64,000 nucleotides of DNA from Paracoccus sp. (in: a-proteobacteria) (GCF_030538755.1 NZ_JAUNTJ010000001.1:62001-126000); one strand, 5' to 3'; shown: positions 19,534 to 27,817, counted from the stretch's first letter. The notes: generated from the sequence alone by a model not told the origin. Made by a program: numbers and translations.

Positions 19534-20139
19534 TCACTCCTTGGTGTCGGTGCTGTCGGCACCTTCGTTGTCGTCGGTTTCGATCTCGTCAAAGGCGGAT
19601 TCGTCGAGATTGCCGATCTCGACCCCGGCTTCTTTCTTCTGGCGCAACATTTCGCGGATCAGGTCGTCGGTCAGCACCAGTTTCGCATCCGACAGCCAGT
19701 CGAAATGCAGCCCGATGGTGCCTTCTTCGATGTTCAGCAACACTTCCTCGCCCTCGGTCCCGGCCAGCACGCCCTTGAAGCGTTTGCGCCCGTCGATGGG
19801 CTGGCTGGTTTCGATCTTGACCTCATAGCCTTCGAAGGTTTCGAAATCCTTCATCCGGGTCAGAGGGCGGTCGATGCCGGGGCTGGAGACCTCAAGGTGG
19901 TAGGCATCCTCAAGCGGGTCTTCCACGTCCAGCGTGGCGCTGACGGCGACGGAAATATCGGCGCAGTCATCGACATTGATGCCGCCGTCGGGGCGGTCGG
20001 CCATGATCTGCAAGGTCGCGGTCTTGCCGCCTTGCAGGCGGATGCGCACCAGTTCGAACCCCATATCCTCGATCACCGGGCTGATGATTTCGGCCAGCCT
20101 GCGGTCGATGGCGGTCTTGGCGATCAGATCGTTGGACAT
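19534..20139 (-). CDS. rimP: Ribosome maturation factor RimP
   Basis: A 201-residue protein needed for 30S subunit assembly. Family motifs are [43 protein letters not shown] and [11 protein letters not shown]. The C-terminus is extended by an acidic tail ending GADSTDTKE. It is the first gene of the nusA operon. The ATG at 20139 is preceded by GAAAGGATC. A hairpin with a T-run sits between the candidate promoter and this start and may be either the tspO terminator or a leader attenuator. Confidence 0.97.
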   Translation of the reverse strand: MSNDLIAKTAIDRRLAEIISPVIEDMGFELVRIRLQGGKTATLQIMADRPDGGINVDDCADISVAVSATLDVEDPLEDAYHLEVSSPGIDRPLTRMKDFETFEGYEVKIETSQPIDGRKRFKGVLAGTEGEEVLLNIEEGTIGLHFDWLSDAKLVLTDDLIREMLRQKKEAGVEIGNLDESAFDEIETDDNEGADSTDTKE

Positions 20140-20157
20140 GTGATCCTTTCGGAAATG

Positions 20158-20181
20158 AAAAACGGGCCTTCAAGCGGCCCG
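20158..20181 (-). terminator. Hairpin with T-run in the tspO-rimP gap
   Basis: On the minus strand CGGGCC, a 7-nt loop and GGCCCG are followed by TTTTT, ending 18 nt before the rimP start. It could terminate tspO transcription or act as an attenuator in the rimP leader. Confidence 0.7.
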
Positions 20182-20233
20182 CATCCTGCATCCGGTGGGG
20201 CAGGGTGTGGACCCCCGCGCCGCTGTTAACCGC

Positions 20234-20262
20234 CATATAGCGGCGATGGCCCCGAAACGCAA
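20234..20262 (-). promoter_or_regulatory. Candidate promoter of the rimP-nusA-ylxR-infB operon
   Basis: TTGCGT (20262-20257), a 17-bp spacer and TATATG (20239-20234) on the minus strand form a moderate sigma-70 promoter in the 133-nt gap between tspO and rimP. A start near 20227 would place the hairpin at 20158-20181 inside the leader. Confidence 0.4.
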
Positions 20263-20272
20263 GGGGGCGCGC

Positions 20273-20725
20273 TTATGCCCCTGCGCCGGGGTTGTTCTGC
20301 CAGATGCTGAAATTCAGCGCCGCTGCGACCGACAGCCACAGCAGATAGGGCAGCAGCATTGCCCCGGCCAGCCGGTCCAGCCGCAGCGCCAGCAGGCTCA
20401 GCGTCGCCACCACCAGCCACAGCAGCGCAATCACCGCCATGCCCATCCCCATCCGATGCGCGCCGAAAAAGACCGGAGTCCACAGCGTATTCAGCGCGAT
20501 CTGCGCCGCCCACAGCGCCATGACCAGCCCCGCGCCGGGCAAATGCGCCAGCCGCGCGCCGGCGGCGGCCATCAGCACATATAGCGTGGCCCAGACCACC
20601 GGAAACGCCCAGCCGGGCGGGGTGAACCACGGCTTTTGCAGCGCGTCATACCAGGCACCGGGCGGAAACAGCGCCCCGGTTGCCGCAGCGGCACCACAGG
20701 CGATCAGCAAGATCAGAAATGTCAT
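20273..20725 (-). CDS. tspO: TspO/MBR family membrane protein
   Basis: A 150-residue protein with five hydrophobic segments, the pattern of the tryptophan-rich sensory protein TspO. Typical motifs are LQKPWFTPPGWAFPVVWATLYVLMA near the first loop, ALNTLWTPVFFG and NFSIWQNNPG. Members bind porphyrins; in Rhodobacter TspO modulates photosynthesis gene expression. Here no photosynthesis gene is near, so function may be stress or porphyrin related (inference). It lies downstream of pip on the same strand with a 24-nt gap. Confidence 0.93.
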   Translation of the reverse strand: MTFLILLIACGAAAATGALFPPGAWYDALQKPWFTPPGWAFPVVWATLYVLMAAAGARLAHLPGAGLVMALWAAQIALNTLWTPVFFGAHRMGMGMAVIALLWLVVATLSLLALRLDRLAGAMLLPYLLWLSVAAALNFSIWQNNPGAGA

Positions 20726-20749
20726 TTCGGGTTTCCATGCCTAAAGGGA

Positions 20750-21739
20750 TCAGCCGCGCAGCCCGTCCATTGCCCGCACAAGGGCGGCGGCGATTCGCGG
20801 CTCGGACAGGGCGTGGCCGCTGGCGGGGATCATCCGCAGGTCGCAGCGCGCCCAGCCCTGGGCCAGTTCCCATGCCGTTTGCGGCGGGCAGACCATATCA
20901 TAGCGGCCCTGCACGATGACGCAGGGCAGATGCTCGATCCGGTGGCGGTCGCGCAGCAACTGGCCTTCGTCCAGAAAACAGTCGTTGGCGAAATAGTGGT
21001 TTTCCAGCCGGGCAAAGGCGCGGGCGTAATCGCCGGGCACCTGTGCGCTGCTGCTGGCCTCCAGCCCGGCCAGCGCGTTTTCCCAGACCAGCCATGGCAC
21101 GGCGTGGCGGGTTTCGATCACCGGATCGCCGCAGAACAGGCGGCGGTGATAGGCGGCGATCAGGTCGCCGTGTTCCTTAGGCGGGATCGGCGCGCAGAAC
21201 TGTGCCCACAGATCGGGGAAAAACCGCCCCGCGCCGCCGCCATAGAACCAGTCCAGCTCGTGCCGCCGGGCCATGAACACGCCGCGCAGCACCAGCGCCG
21301 TCACCGCATCCGGGTCGGCCTGCGCCACGGCCAGCGCCAGCGTGGCGCCCCAACTGCCGCCGAACAGGATCGCCGGGCCGATGCCCAGTTCGGCCCGGAT
21401 CGCCGCCACGTCGCCGATCAGATGCGCGGTGGTGTTCGCCTGAACCGAGGCATGGGGCTGCGACCGCCCGCAGCCACGCTGGTCGAACAGCACGACGCGG
21501 TAATGCGCCGGGTCGAAAAACCGCCGCATGAACGGGCTGCACCCGCCCCCCGGCCCGCCATGCAGCACGATCACCGGCTGGCCATCGGGGCGGCCGCATT
21601 GTTCGACATAGATAAAGTGGCCGTCGCCCCGCTCGATCATGCGGCGATCGAACGGCTCGGCTGCGGGATAAAGCTGTGCCGGTGCTGCGGCGATTTGTTC
21701 TGCCAATCTGTCCATCCGCCAAGTATAAGGCCAAGGCAT
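20750..21739 (-). CDS. pip: Prolyl iminopeptidase
   Basis: A 329-residue alpha/beta hydrolase that removes N-terminal proline from peptides. Diagnostic motifs are VLHGGPGGG near the oxyanion hole, FDQRGCGRSQPHA, and the nucleophile elbow GGSWGATLAL. The GRYDMVCPPQTAW motif carries the acid, and SGHALSEP the histidine. The start is uncertain: ATG 21739 (MPWPYTWRMD) or the internal ATG 21715 (MDRLAEQ), neither with a good ribosome site. It is divergent from ubiG, so the promoters share a very short region. Confidence 0.94.
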   Translation of the reverse strand: MPWPYTWRMDRLAEQIAAAPAQLYPAAEPFDRRMIERGDGHFIYVEQCGRPDGQPVIVLHGGPGGGCSPFMRRFFDPAHYRVVLFDQRGCGRSQPHASVQANTTAHLIGDVAAIRAELGIGPAILFGGSWGATLALAVAQADPDAVTALVLRGVFMARRHELDWFYGGGAGRFFPDLWAQFCAPIPPKEHGDLIAAYHRRLFCGDPVIETRHAVPWLVWENALAGLEASSSAQVPGDYARAFARLENHYFANDCFLDEGQLLRDRHRIEHLPCVIVQGRYDMVCPPQTAWELAQGWARCDLRMIPASGHALSEPRIAAALVRAMDGLRG

Positions 21740-21762
21740 GATCCCGCCAAGCAGGAGCCGAC

Positions 21763-22512
21763 ATGACCGCCCCCCGCCCGACCAGCATCGACAGCAGCGA
21801 AGTTTCCAAGTTCGAGGCGATGGCCGCCGAATGGTGGGATGAAAAGGGCAAGTTCCGTCCGCTGCACCTGATGAACCCGGTGCGGCTGGATTACGTCGTG
21901 CGCCAGATTGCCACCGAATTCGCCCGCGACCGCAGCGGCGCGCAGCCCTTTGCCGGGCTGCGGGTGCTGGACATCGGCTGCGGCGGCGGGCTGATGGCCG
22001 AACCGCTGGCGCGTCTGGGGGCCGATGTCACCGGGGCCGACGCGGCCGAGGGGAACATCGCCGTCGCGCAGGCTCATGCCCGGCAACAGGGGCTGGCGAT
22101 CGACTATCGCGCCACGACGGCGGAATCGCTGGCGGCGGACGGGGAACGCTTTGACGTGGTGATGGCGCTGGAAATCGTCGAGCATGTCGATGGTCCGGCG
22201 GATTTCGTCGCCACCTGCCTGTCGCTGCTGAAACCGGGCGGGCTGCTGGTCATGTCCACGCTGAACCGCACCCCGCAAAGTTTCGCCGCCGCCATCATCG
22301 GCGCGGAATGGGTGATGCGCTGGCTGCCGCGCGGCACGCATGAATGGCACCGCTTCATCACCCCCGATGAACTGGCGGCGATGATCGGGCAGGGCGGCGG
22401 GCAGGTGGTGGACCGGCACGGCGTCGTCTTTAACCCGCTGCGCTGGTCGTTCCACCTGTCGCCGCGCGATCTGTCGGTGAACTATCTGATGGCGGCGCGC
22501 GCCCTGACATGA
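21763..22512 (+). CDS. ubiG: Ubiquinone biosynthesis O-methyltransferase
   Basis: A 249-residue SAM-dependent methyltransferase acting on both O-methylation steps of ubiquinone synthesis. Motif [34 protein letters not shown] and [19 protein letters not shown] are characteristic of UbiG, as are the N-terminal [14 protein letters not shown] and [19 protein letters not shown] ribosome site precedes ATG 21763. Length is normal. tenA follows 12 nt later and may share its transcript. Confidence 0.97.
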   Translation: MTAPRPTSIDSSEVSKFEAMAAEWWDEKGKFRPLHLMNPVRLDYVVRQIATEFARDRSGAQPFAGLRVLDIGCGGGLMAEPLARLGADVTGADAAEGNIAVAQAHARQQGLAIDYRATTAESLAADGERFDVVMALEIVEHVDGPADFVATCLSLLKPGGLLVMSTLNRTPQSFAAAIIGAEWVMRWLPRGTHEWHRFITPDELAAMIGQGGGQVVDRHGVVFNPLRWSFHLSPRDLSVNYLMAARALT

Positions 22513-22524
22513 AAGGGAAACGGG

Positions 22525-23217
22525 ATGGCTGATTATGGCAAGGTTTTCGCCCTGTGGCGCGCGGATGCCGGGGCGTTGTGGGATGATTACACCCGGCACC
22601 GCTTTGTCCGCGAACTGGCCGAGGGGGCGCTGCCGCGCGCGGCTTTTCTGCATTATCTGGCGCAGGATTACCTGTTTCTGATCCATTTTTCCCGCGCATG
22701 GGCCTTGGCCGTGACCAAGGCCGACACCATCGACGAGATGCGACACTGTGCCGCCACGGTTCATGCGCTGCTGCATCTGGAACTGCCGCTGCATATCGGC
22801 ATCTGCGCCGAGGCGGGTATCTCCGAAACCGATCTGGCCGCTGTGGACGAAAGGATCGAGAATCTGGCCTATACCCGCTATGTGCTGGATGCGGGCCATT
22901 CCGGCGATTTTCTGGACCTGCTGGCGGCGCTGGCCCCTTGCGTGCTGGGCTATGGCGATATTGGCGCGCGGCTGCTGGCCGGGCCGCATGATGATCGCTA
23001 TGCCGACTGGATCAGGACCTATGGCGGCGGCGATTATCAGGGCCTGTGCCAGTCGGTGGGGGCGCTGATCGACGCGGCCGCCGAACGGCGGCTGGGGCCT
23101 GACCCGCAATCCAGCCCGCGCTGGCCGATGCTGTGCGACAGGTTCCGCACCGCGACCCGGCTGGAGGCCGGTTTCTGGGACATGGGCCTGCGCCCCGACG
23201 CGGGTTCGGTGGGTTAG
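22525..23217 (+). CDS. tenA: TenA family thiaminase II / aminopyrimidine aminohydrolase
   Basis: A 230-residue all-helical TenA-like protein. FLHYLAQDYLFLIHFSRAWALAV is typical of the substrate pocket, and the Cys in LAPCVLGYGDIG corresponds to the catalytic cysteine of Bacillus TenA. The family salvages the pyrimidine part of degraded thiamine (aminomethylpyrimidine to HMP). No other thiamine gene is in the window, so this is based on homology. The last codons (GSVG) are written by a 9-bp G-rich tandem repeat that continues past the stop. Confidence 0.9.
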   Translation: MADYGKVFALWRADAGALWDDYTRHRFVRELAEGALPRAAFLHYLAQDYLFLIHFSRAWALAVTKADTIDEMRHCAATVHALLHLELPLHIGICAEAGISETDLAAVDERIENLAYTRYVLDAGHSGDFLDLLAALAPCVLGYGDIGARLLAGPHDDRYADWIRTYGGGDYQGLCQSVGALIDAAAERRLGPDPQSSPRWPMLCDRFRTATRLEAGFWDMGLRPDAGSVG

Positions 23218-23235
23218 GTGGGTTCGGCGGGTTAG
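23202..23235 (+). repeat. Telomere-like 9-bp repeat, G-quadruplex motif
   Basis: Units GGGTTCGGT, GGGTTAGGT, GGGTTCGGC and GGGTTAG follow each other, placing four GGG runs at 23202, 23211, 23220 and 23229 with 6-nt loops. The array covers the stops of the convergent tenA and marR genes and the 14 nt between them. It fits the G3-N1-7 quadruplex rule on the plus strand. Confidence 0.85.
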
Positions 23236-23705
23236 CCCTGACTCTCCAGCCGCTTGCGCAATTCGCGCAGGACGGGCAGGGCAAGGCGGACCCGCTCGGC
23301 GCCGATGTCGCGGACCAGATCGCTAATCAGCGGCATGAAGGCCGCGACCGCCGCATCGCGCGCGGCCCGGCCCGCCGGGCTGATCGAGACGAATTTGCGG
23401 CGCGCATCCTCCCAATCGGGGCGGATGTGGACGTGGCCGGCCCATTCCAGCCGCGCCAAGGTGTTCGTCATCGCGCCGCGGGTGACGTGGAACGATTCGG
23501 CCAGTTCGGCGGGGGTGCGCTCTTCGTTGACATGCGCCAGCAGGTTCAGCACCGAGAAATGCGACAATTGCATCCCGCGCGGCAACATGCGCGAAATCAG
23601 CGCCCGCGACAGTTGGTCGGCGATGAGCAGTTCCGAAAACAGGCTGGCGGCCAGCCGCTCGGGTTGCTGTTCGGGGGGGGGCCGTGTGGGCGGCATGTGG
23701 TCCAT
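23232..23705 (-). CDS. MarR family transcriptional regulator
   Basis: A 157-residue winged-helix regulator. The DNA-binding region spans roughly residues 45-110 (LSHFSVLNLLAHV, RTPAELAESFHVTRGAMTNTLARLEWAGHV, RPDWEDARRKFVSISPAGRAA with the wing). Dimer helices flank it. The ATG at 23705 lies 18 nt after the nitrilase stop; ATG 23696 is an alternative. A run of nine C in the coding strand lies at codons 8-11, a site prone to slippage. The ligand is unknown. It is convergent with tenA and downstream of the nitrilase and grxC on the same strand. Confidence 0.88.
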   Translation of the reverse strand: MDHMPPTRPPPEQQPERLAASLFSELLIADQLSRALISRMLPRGMQLSHFSVLNLLAHVNEERTPAELAESFHVTRGAMTNTLARLEWAGHVHIRPDWEDARRKFVSISPAGRAARDAAVAAFMPLISDLVRDIGAERVRLALPVLRELRKRLESQG

Positions 23706-23722
23706 GGGTGAAACTTGCAGGC

Positions 23723-24586
23723 TCAGACCGGGCCAAAGGCGCGGTCGTGGCGGATCGAGGGCACGCGTGTGCGCGCCATGGTGATGGTTTCCAGGTTCAG
23801 ATCGGCCATGACGACGCCCGGCGCGGTGCCGCCATCGGCCAGCACCTTGCCCCACGGGTCCACCACAAGGCTGTGGCCATAGCTGTGCCGGGGCCTCCGG
23901 TCGGGTGAGTGCGGGGCGGGGTGGTTGCCGCATTGCGCCGGGGCCAGCACGAAACAGCCGGTTTCGATGGCGCGGGCACGCAGCAGCGTTTCCCAATGCG
24001 CCGCGCCGGTGGTGGGGTTGAAGGCGGATGGCACCGTCAGGATGTCGGCCCCGGCCTGCGCCAATTGCCGGAACAGCTGCGGAAAGCGCAGATCATAGCA
24101 GATGCTCATGCCGATTTTCAGCGGCCCATCGGCCAGAACGGCGTGATCGCCGGGGCGAAAGGCGGCGCTTTCGCGGAACTGTTCGGTGTCGGAAATATCC
24201 ACGTCGAACATATGGATCTTGTCATAGCGCGCCGCGATGGCGCCATCGGGGGCGATCAGCAGGCTGCGGTTCACCAGACGATCATCGCCGGGGGCGGGCG
24301 GATCGGGGCGCAGCGCCAGCGATCCGATCAACAGCCAGACCCCGTACCGCGCCGCCGCCTGCCGCAGCGCGGCCAGCGTGAGGTCATCTGATTCGGTTTG
24401 CGCCAGCGCGGTTTGCCGGGCGCGGTCGGGGGTGATGAAATTCGTCACCTCGGGCGTCAGAATCAGCGCCGCCCCTTGCTTTGCGGCCTGTTCGATCATC
24501 GCCAGCGTCTGACCCAGATGCGCCTGCGGATCGTCGCTGGCGGTCATCTGGATCAGGCCGATGCGCACGGGGGCCAAGGGTGTCAT
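23723..24586 (-). CDS. Carbon-nitrogen hydrolase, nitrilase/Nit superfamily
   Basis: A 287-residue amidase of the nitrilase superfamily. The catalytic triad is visible as Glu46 (LTPEVTN), Lys123 (YDKIHMFDVD) and Cys163 (SICYDLRFP). The DKIHMFDVD motif places it in the Nit1/Nit2 branch, whose members hydrolyse deaminated glutathione or omega-amides. Adjacency to glutaredoxin grxC on the same strand (94 nt upstream) agrees with a glutathione link, but this is inference. The length is normal and the start (PVRIGLIQMTA) is typical. Confidence 0.92.
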   Translation of the reverse strand: MTPLAPVRIGLIQMTASDDPQAHLGQTLAMIEQAAKQGAALILTPEVTNFITPDRARQTALAQTESDDLTLAALRQAAARYGVWLLIGSLALRPDPPAPGDDRLVNRSLLIAPDGAIAARYDKIHMFDVDISDTEQFRESAAFRPGDHAVLADGPLKIGMSICYDLRFPQLFRQLAQAGADILTVPSAFNPTTGAAHWETLLRARAIETGCFVLAPAQCGNHPAPHSPDRRPRHSYGHSLVVDPWGKVLADGGTAPGVVMADLNLETITMARTRVPSIRHDRAFGPV

Positions 24587-24680
24587 GCGGTCTCATCTGT
24601 CTGGAACAAAAGCGATTTGCCCAGACTGGCCCGAGCCGCGCGCCGGGGCAAGCCGCACATCTGCTGACGCTGCGTCAGGT

Positions 24681-24938
24681 TCAGGCGTTCAGCAGCGGGT
24701 CCAGTTTTCCGTCACGGTCCAGCGCGTGCAGATCGTCGCTGCCGCCGATGTGTTTGCCGTCGATGAAGATCTGCGGCACGGTGCGGCGACCGCCCGCGCG
24801 CTGCGTCATTTTGGCCCGCAATTCGGGCTGTGCGCCCACGTCGATATTTTCAAAGCTGGCGCCCTTTTTCGTCAGCAGCGCCTTGGCTGCGTTGCAATAG
24901 GGGCAGGTGGCGGTGGCATAGATTTCGATGCGGGGCAT
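24681..24938 (-). CDS. grxC: Glutaredoxin 3
   Basis: An 85-residue thiol-disulfide oxidoreductase with the active site Cys12-Pro-Tyr-Cys15. The TVPQIFIDGKHIGGSDDL motif holds the conserved cis-proline and glutathione-binding residues. It reduces protein and glutathione mixed disulfides in the cytoplasm using glutathione. It lies between comF and the nitrilase gene, an order common in Rhodobacterales. A perfect CTGACGC-A-GCGTCAG palindrome lies just after the stop, without a T-run. Confidence 0.95.
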   Translation of the reverse strand: MPRIEIYATATCPYCNAAKALLTKKGASFENIDVGAQPELRAKMTQRAGGRRTVPQIFIDGKHIGGSDDLHALDRDGKLDPLLNA

Positions 24939-25024
24939 AGGCGTTCCTTATGATTATCCGCTTGCTATCTAGGGCGTCGGGGCGGGCTTTCCCATACCCC
25001 GACGCCGTTCTGCGTCGCGGGCGC

Positions 25025-25057
25025 GCCCCAAGCTGCGTATTTGGGCAAACAGGAAGC
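25025..25057 (+). repeat. Dispersed intergenic repeat family A, copy 2
   Basis: Same 33-bp unit as at 7484, with one clear difference (GCTGCG for GGTGCG). CCCAA and TTGGG again can pair. It lies 20 nt beyond the comF stop, in the gap before grxC. Confidence 0.8.
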
Positions 25058-25076
25058 CAGGCCGTCGGTCTGCGGA

Positions 25077-25832
25077 TCAGTCCTGTTTGACCGCGCGGGC
25101 CAGCGTTACCACCGAAACCGGGCCAGAGCCTGCGGCGATCAGCGCATTTGCCGCCTCGGTCAGGGTTGCGCCCGAGGTCATCACGTCATCGACCAGCAGC
25201 ACGGCCCGGCCCTGCACGGCGCGGGCGCGGCGATTCGGCACGGTCAGGCTGCCGGCGATATTGGCGAAGCGGTCGGACACGCCTTTGTGATCCTGCCCTT
25301 CGGTATAATGGGGGCGGGTCAGCAGGTCGGGCATGTGGTCCAGCCCGCGCAGGCGTGCCAGCCCCGCCGACAGCAGTTCGGCCTGATTGTATTTGCGTTT
25401 CAGCAGCCGCCGCCAGTGGATCGGCACCGGGGCGACGATCATGCCCGGCCGGATCAGCGGTGCCGCCGCGCGCGACAGCCAGCCCGCCAGCGCCGGGGCC
25501 AGATCGGCCCGGTCGCCGTGTTTCAGGGCCAGCACGATGCCTCGCCCGGTTCCGGTATAGACCATCGCCGCCCGGCCCGCGCGCCACGGGCGCGGCGTGC
25601 GCAGGCATTCGTCGCAGATGGCCAGATCGGCGATGCCGGTGCCGTCATCGGGCAGGGGGGCGCCGCAGCGGGTGCAGCAGGTGCCGGTGATGAACCGCGT
25701 TTCGCGCCAGCAGTCGGGGCACAGGCCGCCGTCTTCGCTGACGCCATCGCCGCAGCCAAGGCATTGCGGCGGATACAGCAGCCGCAATGCGCCTTTCATC
25801 ACGCTGCGAAGCCCATTATGTTGCAGCCCCAT
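25077..25832 (-). CDS. comF: ComF family protein (phosphoribosyltransferase-like)
   Basis: About 251 residues. The N-terminus has zinc-type cysteine pairs (CLGCG, CPDC, CTRCG, CDEC), and the C-terminus has the PRPP-binding loop VLLVDDVMTSGATL. Such proteins are needed for natural DNA uptake in some bacteria, where they support ssDNA handling; elsewhere the role is unknown. The start is debatable: ATG 25832 overlaps the divergent methyltransferase start in a CATG, while ATG 25799 (MKGALRLLYPPQCLGC) would leave room for a leader. No comEC or other competence gene is nearby. Confidence 0.88.
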   Translation of the reverse strand: MGLQHNGLRSVMKGALRLLYPPQCLGCGDGVSEDGGLCPDCWRETRFITGTCCTRCGAPLPDDGTGIADLAICDECLRTPRPWRAGRAAMVYTGTGRGIVLALKHGDRADLAPALAGWLSRAAAPLIRPGMIVAPVPIHWRRLLKRKYNQAELLSAGLARLRGLDHMPDLLTRPHYTEGQDHKGVSDRFANIAGSLTVPNRRARAVQGRAVLLVDDVMTSGATLTEAANALIAAGSGPVSVVTLARAVKQD

Positions 25833-26670
25833 GCGGACCCCTTCCCCGAATGACCGACCGGCACTGACCGACCGTGATGCGCTGACGACGCGCCGAGGCC
25901 GTGCCCTGCGCCGTGGCCCGGACGATTTCCTGCACCGAATCGCCGCCGCCGAGGTCGAGGATAGGCTGGCCGAGGTTAACAGGCGGTTTACGTCGCAGGT
26001 TGTCGTGGCCGGGCTGCCGGAACTTTGGCAGGCGTATCGCCCGCAGGCCCGTGTGATCGCCGATGATCCGGTGCTGGATCTGCAACCCGGCGCGTATGAT
26101 CTGGTGATCCACGCCATGGCGCTGCACTGGGCCGATGATCCGGTCGGGCAGATCATCCAATGCGCCCGCGCGCTGCGCCCGGACGGGCTGTTCATGGCCG
26201 TGCTGCCGGGCGGCGAGACCCTGGCCGAGCTGCGCGCCGCGCTGGCCGAGGCCGAGGCGGCGGAGACCGGCGGGCTGTCGCCGCGCGTGCTGCCGATGGC
26301 TGAAATCCGCGATCTTGGCGGGTTGTTGCAGCGATCCGGGCTGGCGCTGCCGGTGGCCGATCAGCTGCACCTGCCTGCCAGCTATCGCAGCGTGACCGAC
26401 CTTGCCCGCGATCTGCGCGGCATGGGCGAAACCAACGTCATGGCCGCCCGGTTGCGCCGCCCGACGCGGCGCGGCGTCTTTGCCCGCGCCGAAGCGTTGC
26501 TGCATGACCGCTTTGCCGATCCTGACGATCCGGCGCGGTTCCGCACCGGCTTTGACCTGATTTTCCTGACCGGCTGGTCGCCTGATGACAGCCAGCAGAA
26601 ACCGCTCCGCCCCGGTTCGGCCCAGATGCGGCTGGCCGATGCCCTGAACCCTGACAGGAACCAGCCATGA
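25831..26670 (+). CDS. SAM-dependent methyltransferase, BioC/NDUFAF5-like
   Basis: About 279 residues. The Rossmann fold region lacks a textbook glycine motif. The conserved stretches VLDLQPGAYDLVIHAMALHWADDPVGQIIQC, LRPDGLFMAVLPGGETLAELRAALAEAE and SPRVLPMAEIRDLGGLLQRSG match the alphaproteobacterial group related to human NDUFAF5 and BioC. NDUFAF5 modifies a complex I subunit; whether the bacterial form does so is unknown. ATG 25831 has no ribosome site and overlaps the comF start on the other strand. Its stop overlaps hemH (ATGA). Confidence 0.85.
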   Translation: MRTPSPNDRPALTDRDALTTRRGRALRRGPDDFLHRIAAAEVEDRLAEVNRRFTSQVVVAGLPELWQAYRPQARVIADDPVLDLQPGAYDLVIHAMALHWADDPVGQIIQCARALRPDGLFMAVLPGGETLAELRAALAEAEAAETGGLSPRVLPMAEIRDLGGLLQRSGLALPVADQLHLPASYRSVTDLARDLRGMGETNVMAARLRRPTRRGVFARAEALLHDRFADPDDPARFRTGFDLIFLTGWSPDDSQQKPLRPGSAQMRLADALNPDRNQP

Positions 26671-27695
26671 CGCCAGTCCACGCCCCCGCCGACCACCCGG
26701 CAATGCCGCCCGCCAAGGTGGGCATCCTGATCGCCAATCTGGGCACGCCCGATGGCTATGACTATTGGTCGATGCGGCGTTATCTGAACGAGTTTCTGTC
26801 GGACAAGCGGGTGATCGACTATCCGGCGTGGAAATGGCAGCCGCTGTTGCAGGGCATCATCCTGACCAAGCGGCCCTTTACCTCGGGGGCGAATTACAAG
26901 CTGATCTGGAACCACGAAGCGGATGAAAGCCCGCTGATGACCATTACCAAACAACAGGTTACGGCGCTGCGGGCCGCTGCGCAGGCGGAATGGGGCGACC
27001 GGGTGATGGTCGATTTCTGCATGCGCTATGGCAACCCCTCGACGCAGGATGTGCTGGATCGGATGGTCAAGGCGGGCTGCACGCGGATCGTGTTCCTGCC
27101 GCTGTATCCGCAATATGCCGGGGCGACCTCGGCCACGGCGAATGACCAGTTGTTCCGTGCGCTGATGGCGCAGAAATGGCAACCCGCCGTGCGCACGGTC
27201 GAGCCTTACTTCGACCGTGCCGACTATATCGACGCGCTGGCGCAATCGGTCGAACGCGCGCTGGATGGCAAGGTGCCGGGCAAGCTGGTCGCCAGCTATC
27301 ACGGGATGCCCCGGCGTTACCTGATGGAAGGCGACCCCTATCACTGCCAGTGCCAAAAGACCTCGCGGCTGTTGCAGGAACGGCTGGGCTGGCCCGATGG
27401 GGTGATCGACACCACCTTCCAGTCGGTGTTCGGCACCGAGGAATGGCTGCGCCCCTATACGGTCGAACATGTCGCCGAACTGGCGCGAGCGGGGCATACC
27501 GACATCGCCGTGATCTCGCCCGCTTTTGCCGCCGATTGCATTGAAACGCTTGAGGAAATTCAGGGCGAAATCCGTGAGGCGTTCGAACATGCGGGCGGTC
27601 AGCAGTTCACCTATATCCCCTGCCTGAACGACGATGCGGCGCATATTCAGGTGCTGCTGAACGTGGTGCGCGAAAATATCGGCGGCTGGGTCTGA
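26667..27695 (+). CDS. hemH: Ferrochelatase
   Basis: A 342-residue enzyme that inserts Fe2+ into protoporphyrin IX, the last step of haem synthesis, normally at the inner membrane surface. Motifs include ILIANLGTPDGYDYWSMRRYLNEFLSD at the start, LPLYPQYAGATSAT, VASYHGMPRRYL with the metal-binding histidine, and SPAFAADCIETLEEI with the catalytic glutamates. ATGA overlap with the methyltransferase indicates a shared transcript. A terminator follows 38 nt after the stop. Confidence 0.97.
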   Translation: MTPVHAPADHPAMPPAKVGILIANLGTPDGYDYWSMRRYLNEFLSDKRVIDYPAWKWQPLLQGIILTKRPFTSGANYKLIWNHEADESPLMTITKQQVTALRAAAQAEWGDRVMVDFCMRYGNPSTQDVLDRMVKAGCTRIVFLPLYPQYAGATSATANDQLFRALMAQKWQPAVRTVEPYFDRADYIDALAQSVERALDGKVPGKLVASYHGMPRRYLMEGDPYHCQCQKTSRLLQERLGWPDGVIDTTFQSVFGTEEWLRPYTVEHVAELARAGHTDIAVISPAFAADCIETLEEIQGEIREAFEHAGGQQFTYIPCLNDDAAHIQVLLNVVRENIGGWV

Positions 27696-27732
27696 GGCCG
27701 GTTGCCGGTTGCGGTGTTTTTCGTCTGTGCCT

Positions 27733-27757
27733 GCCCTGCGGTTTCAGGGCTGTTTTT
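27733..27757 (+). terminator. Rho-independent terminator of hemH
   Basis: GCCCTG, a 6-nt loop CGGTTT and CAGGGC are followed by TGTTTTT on the plus strand, 38 nt beyond the hemH stop. Confidence 0.8.
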
Positions 27758-27781
27758 GCAGGGGGCGGGTTGTTATGGGGC

Positions 27782-27811
27782 TTGCAATAGATAGACTGGT
27801 CTATCTATTTA
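27782..27811 (+). promoter_or_regulatory. TetR operator palindrome overlapping the tetR promoter
   Basis: A perfect palindrome with 11-bp arms AATAGATAGAC and GTCTATCTATT and a 2-bp centre TG spans 27786-27809, ending 8 nt before the tetR start codon. TTGCAA (27782), an 18-bp spacer and TATTTA (27806) could be the -35 and -10, so the operator would sit between and over them. This form (TAGAC-TG-GTCTA) is typical of autoregulated TetR repressors. Confidence 0.8.
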
Positions 27812-27817
27812 GGGGCC

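Noticed and set aside
17491-20229. 912-codon open frame opposite ylxR, nusA and rimP
   Set aside because: It spans three conserved genes in antisense and shows no domain, so it is a shadow frame.
24664-24678. CTGACGC-A-GCGTCAG palindrome after grxC as a terminator
   Set aside because: The stem is perfect but has a one-base loop and no T-run, so a terminator call is not supported.
25077-26195. Longer ComF reading with about 120 more residues
   Set aside because: The extra part is antisense to the methyltransferase and not conserved in ComF.
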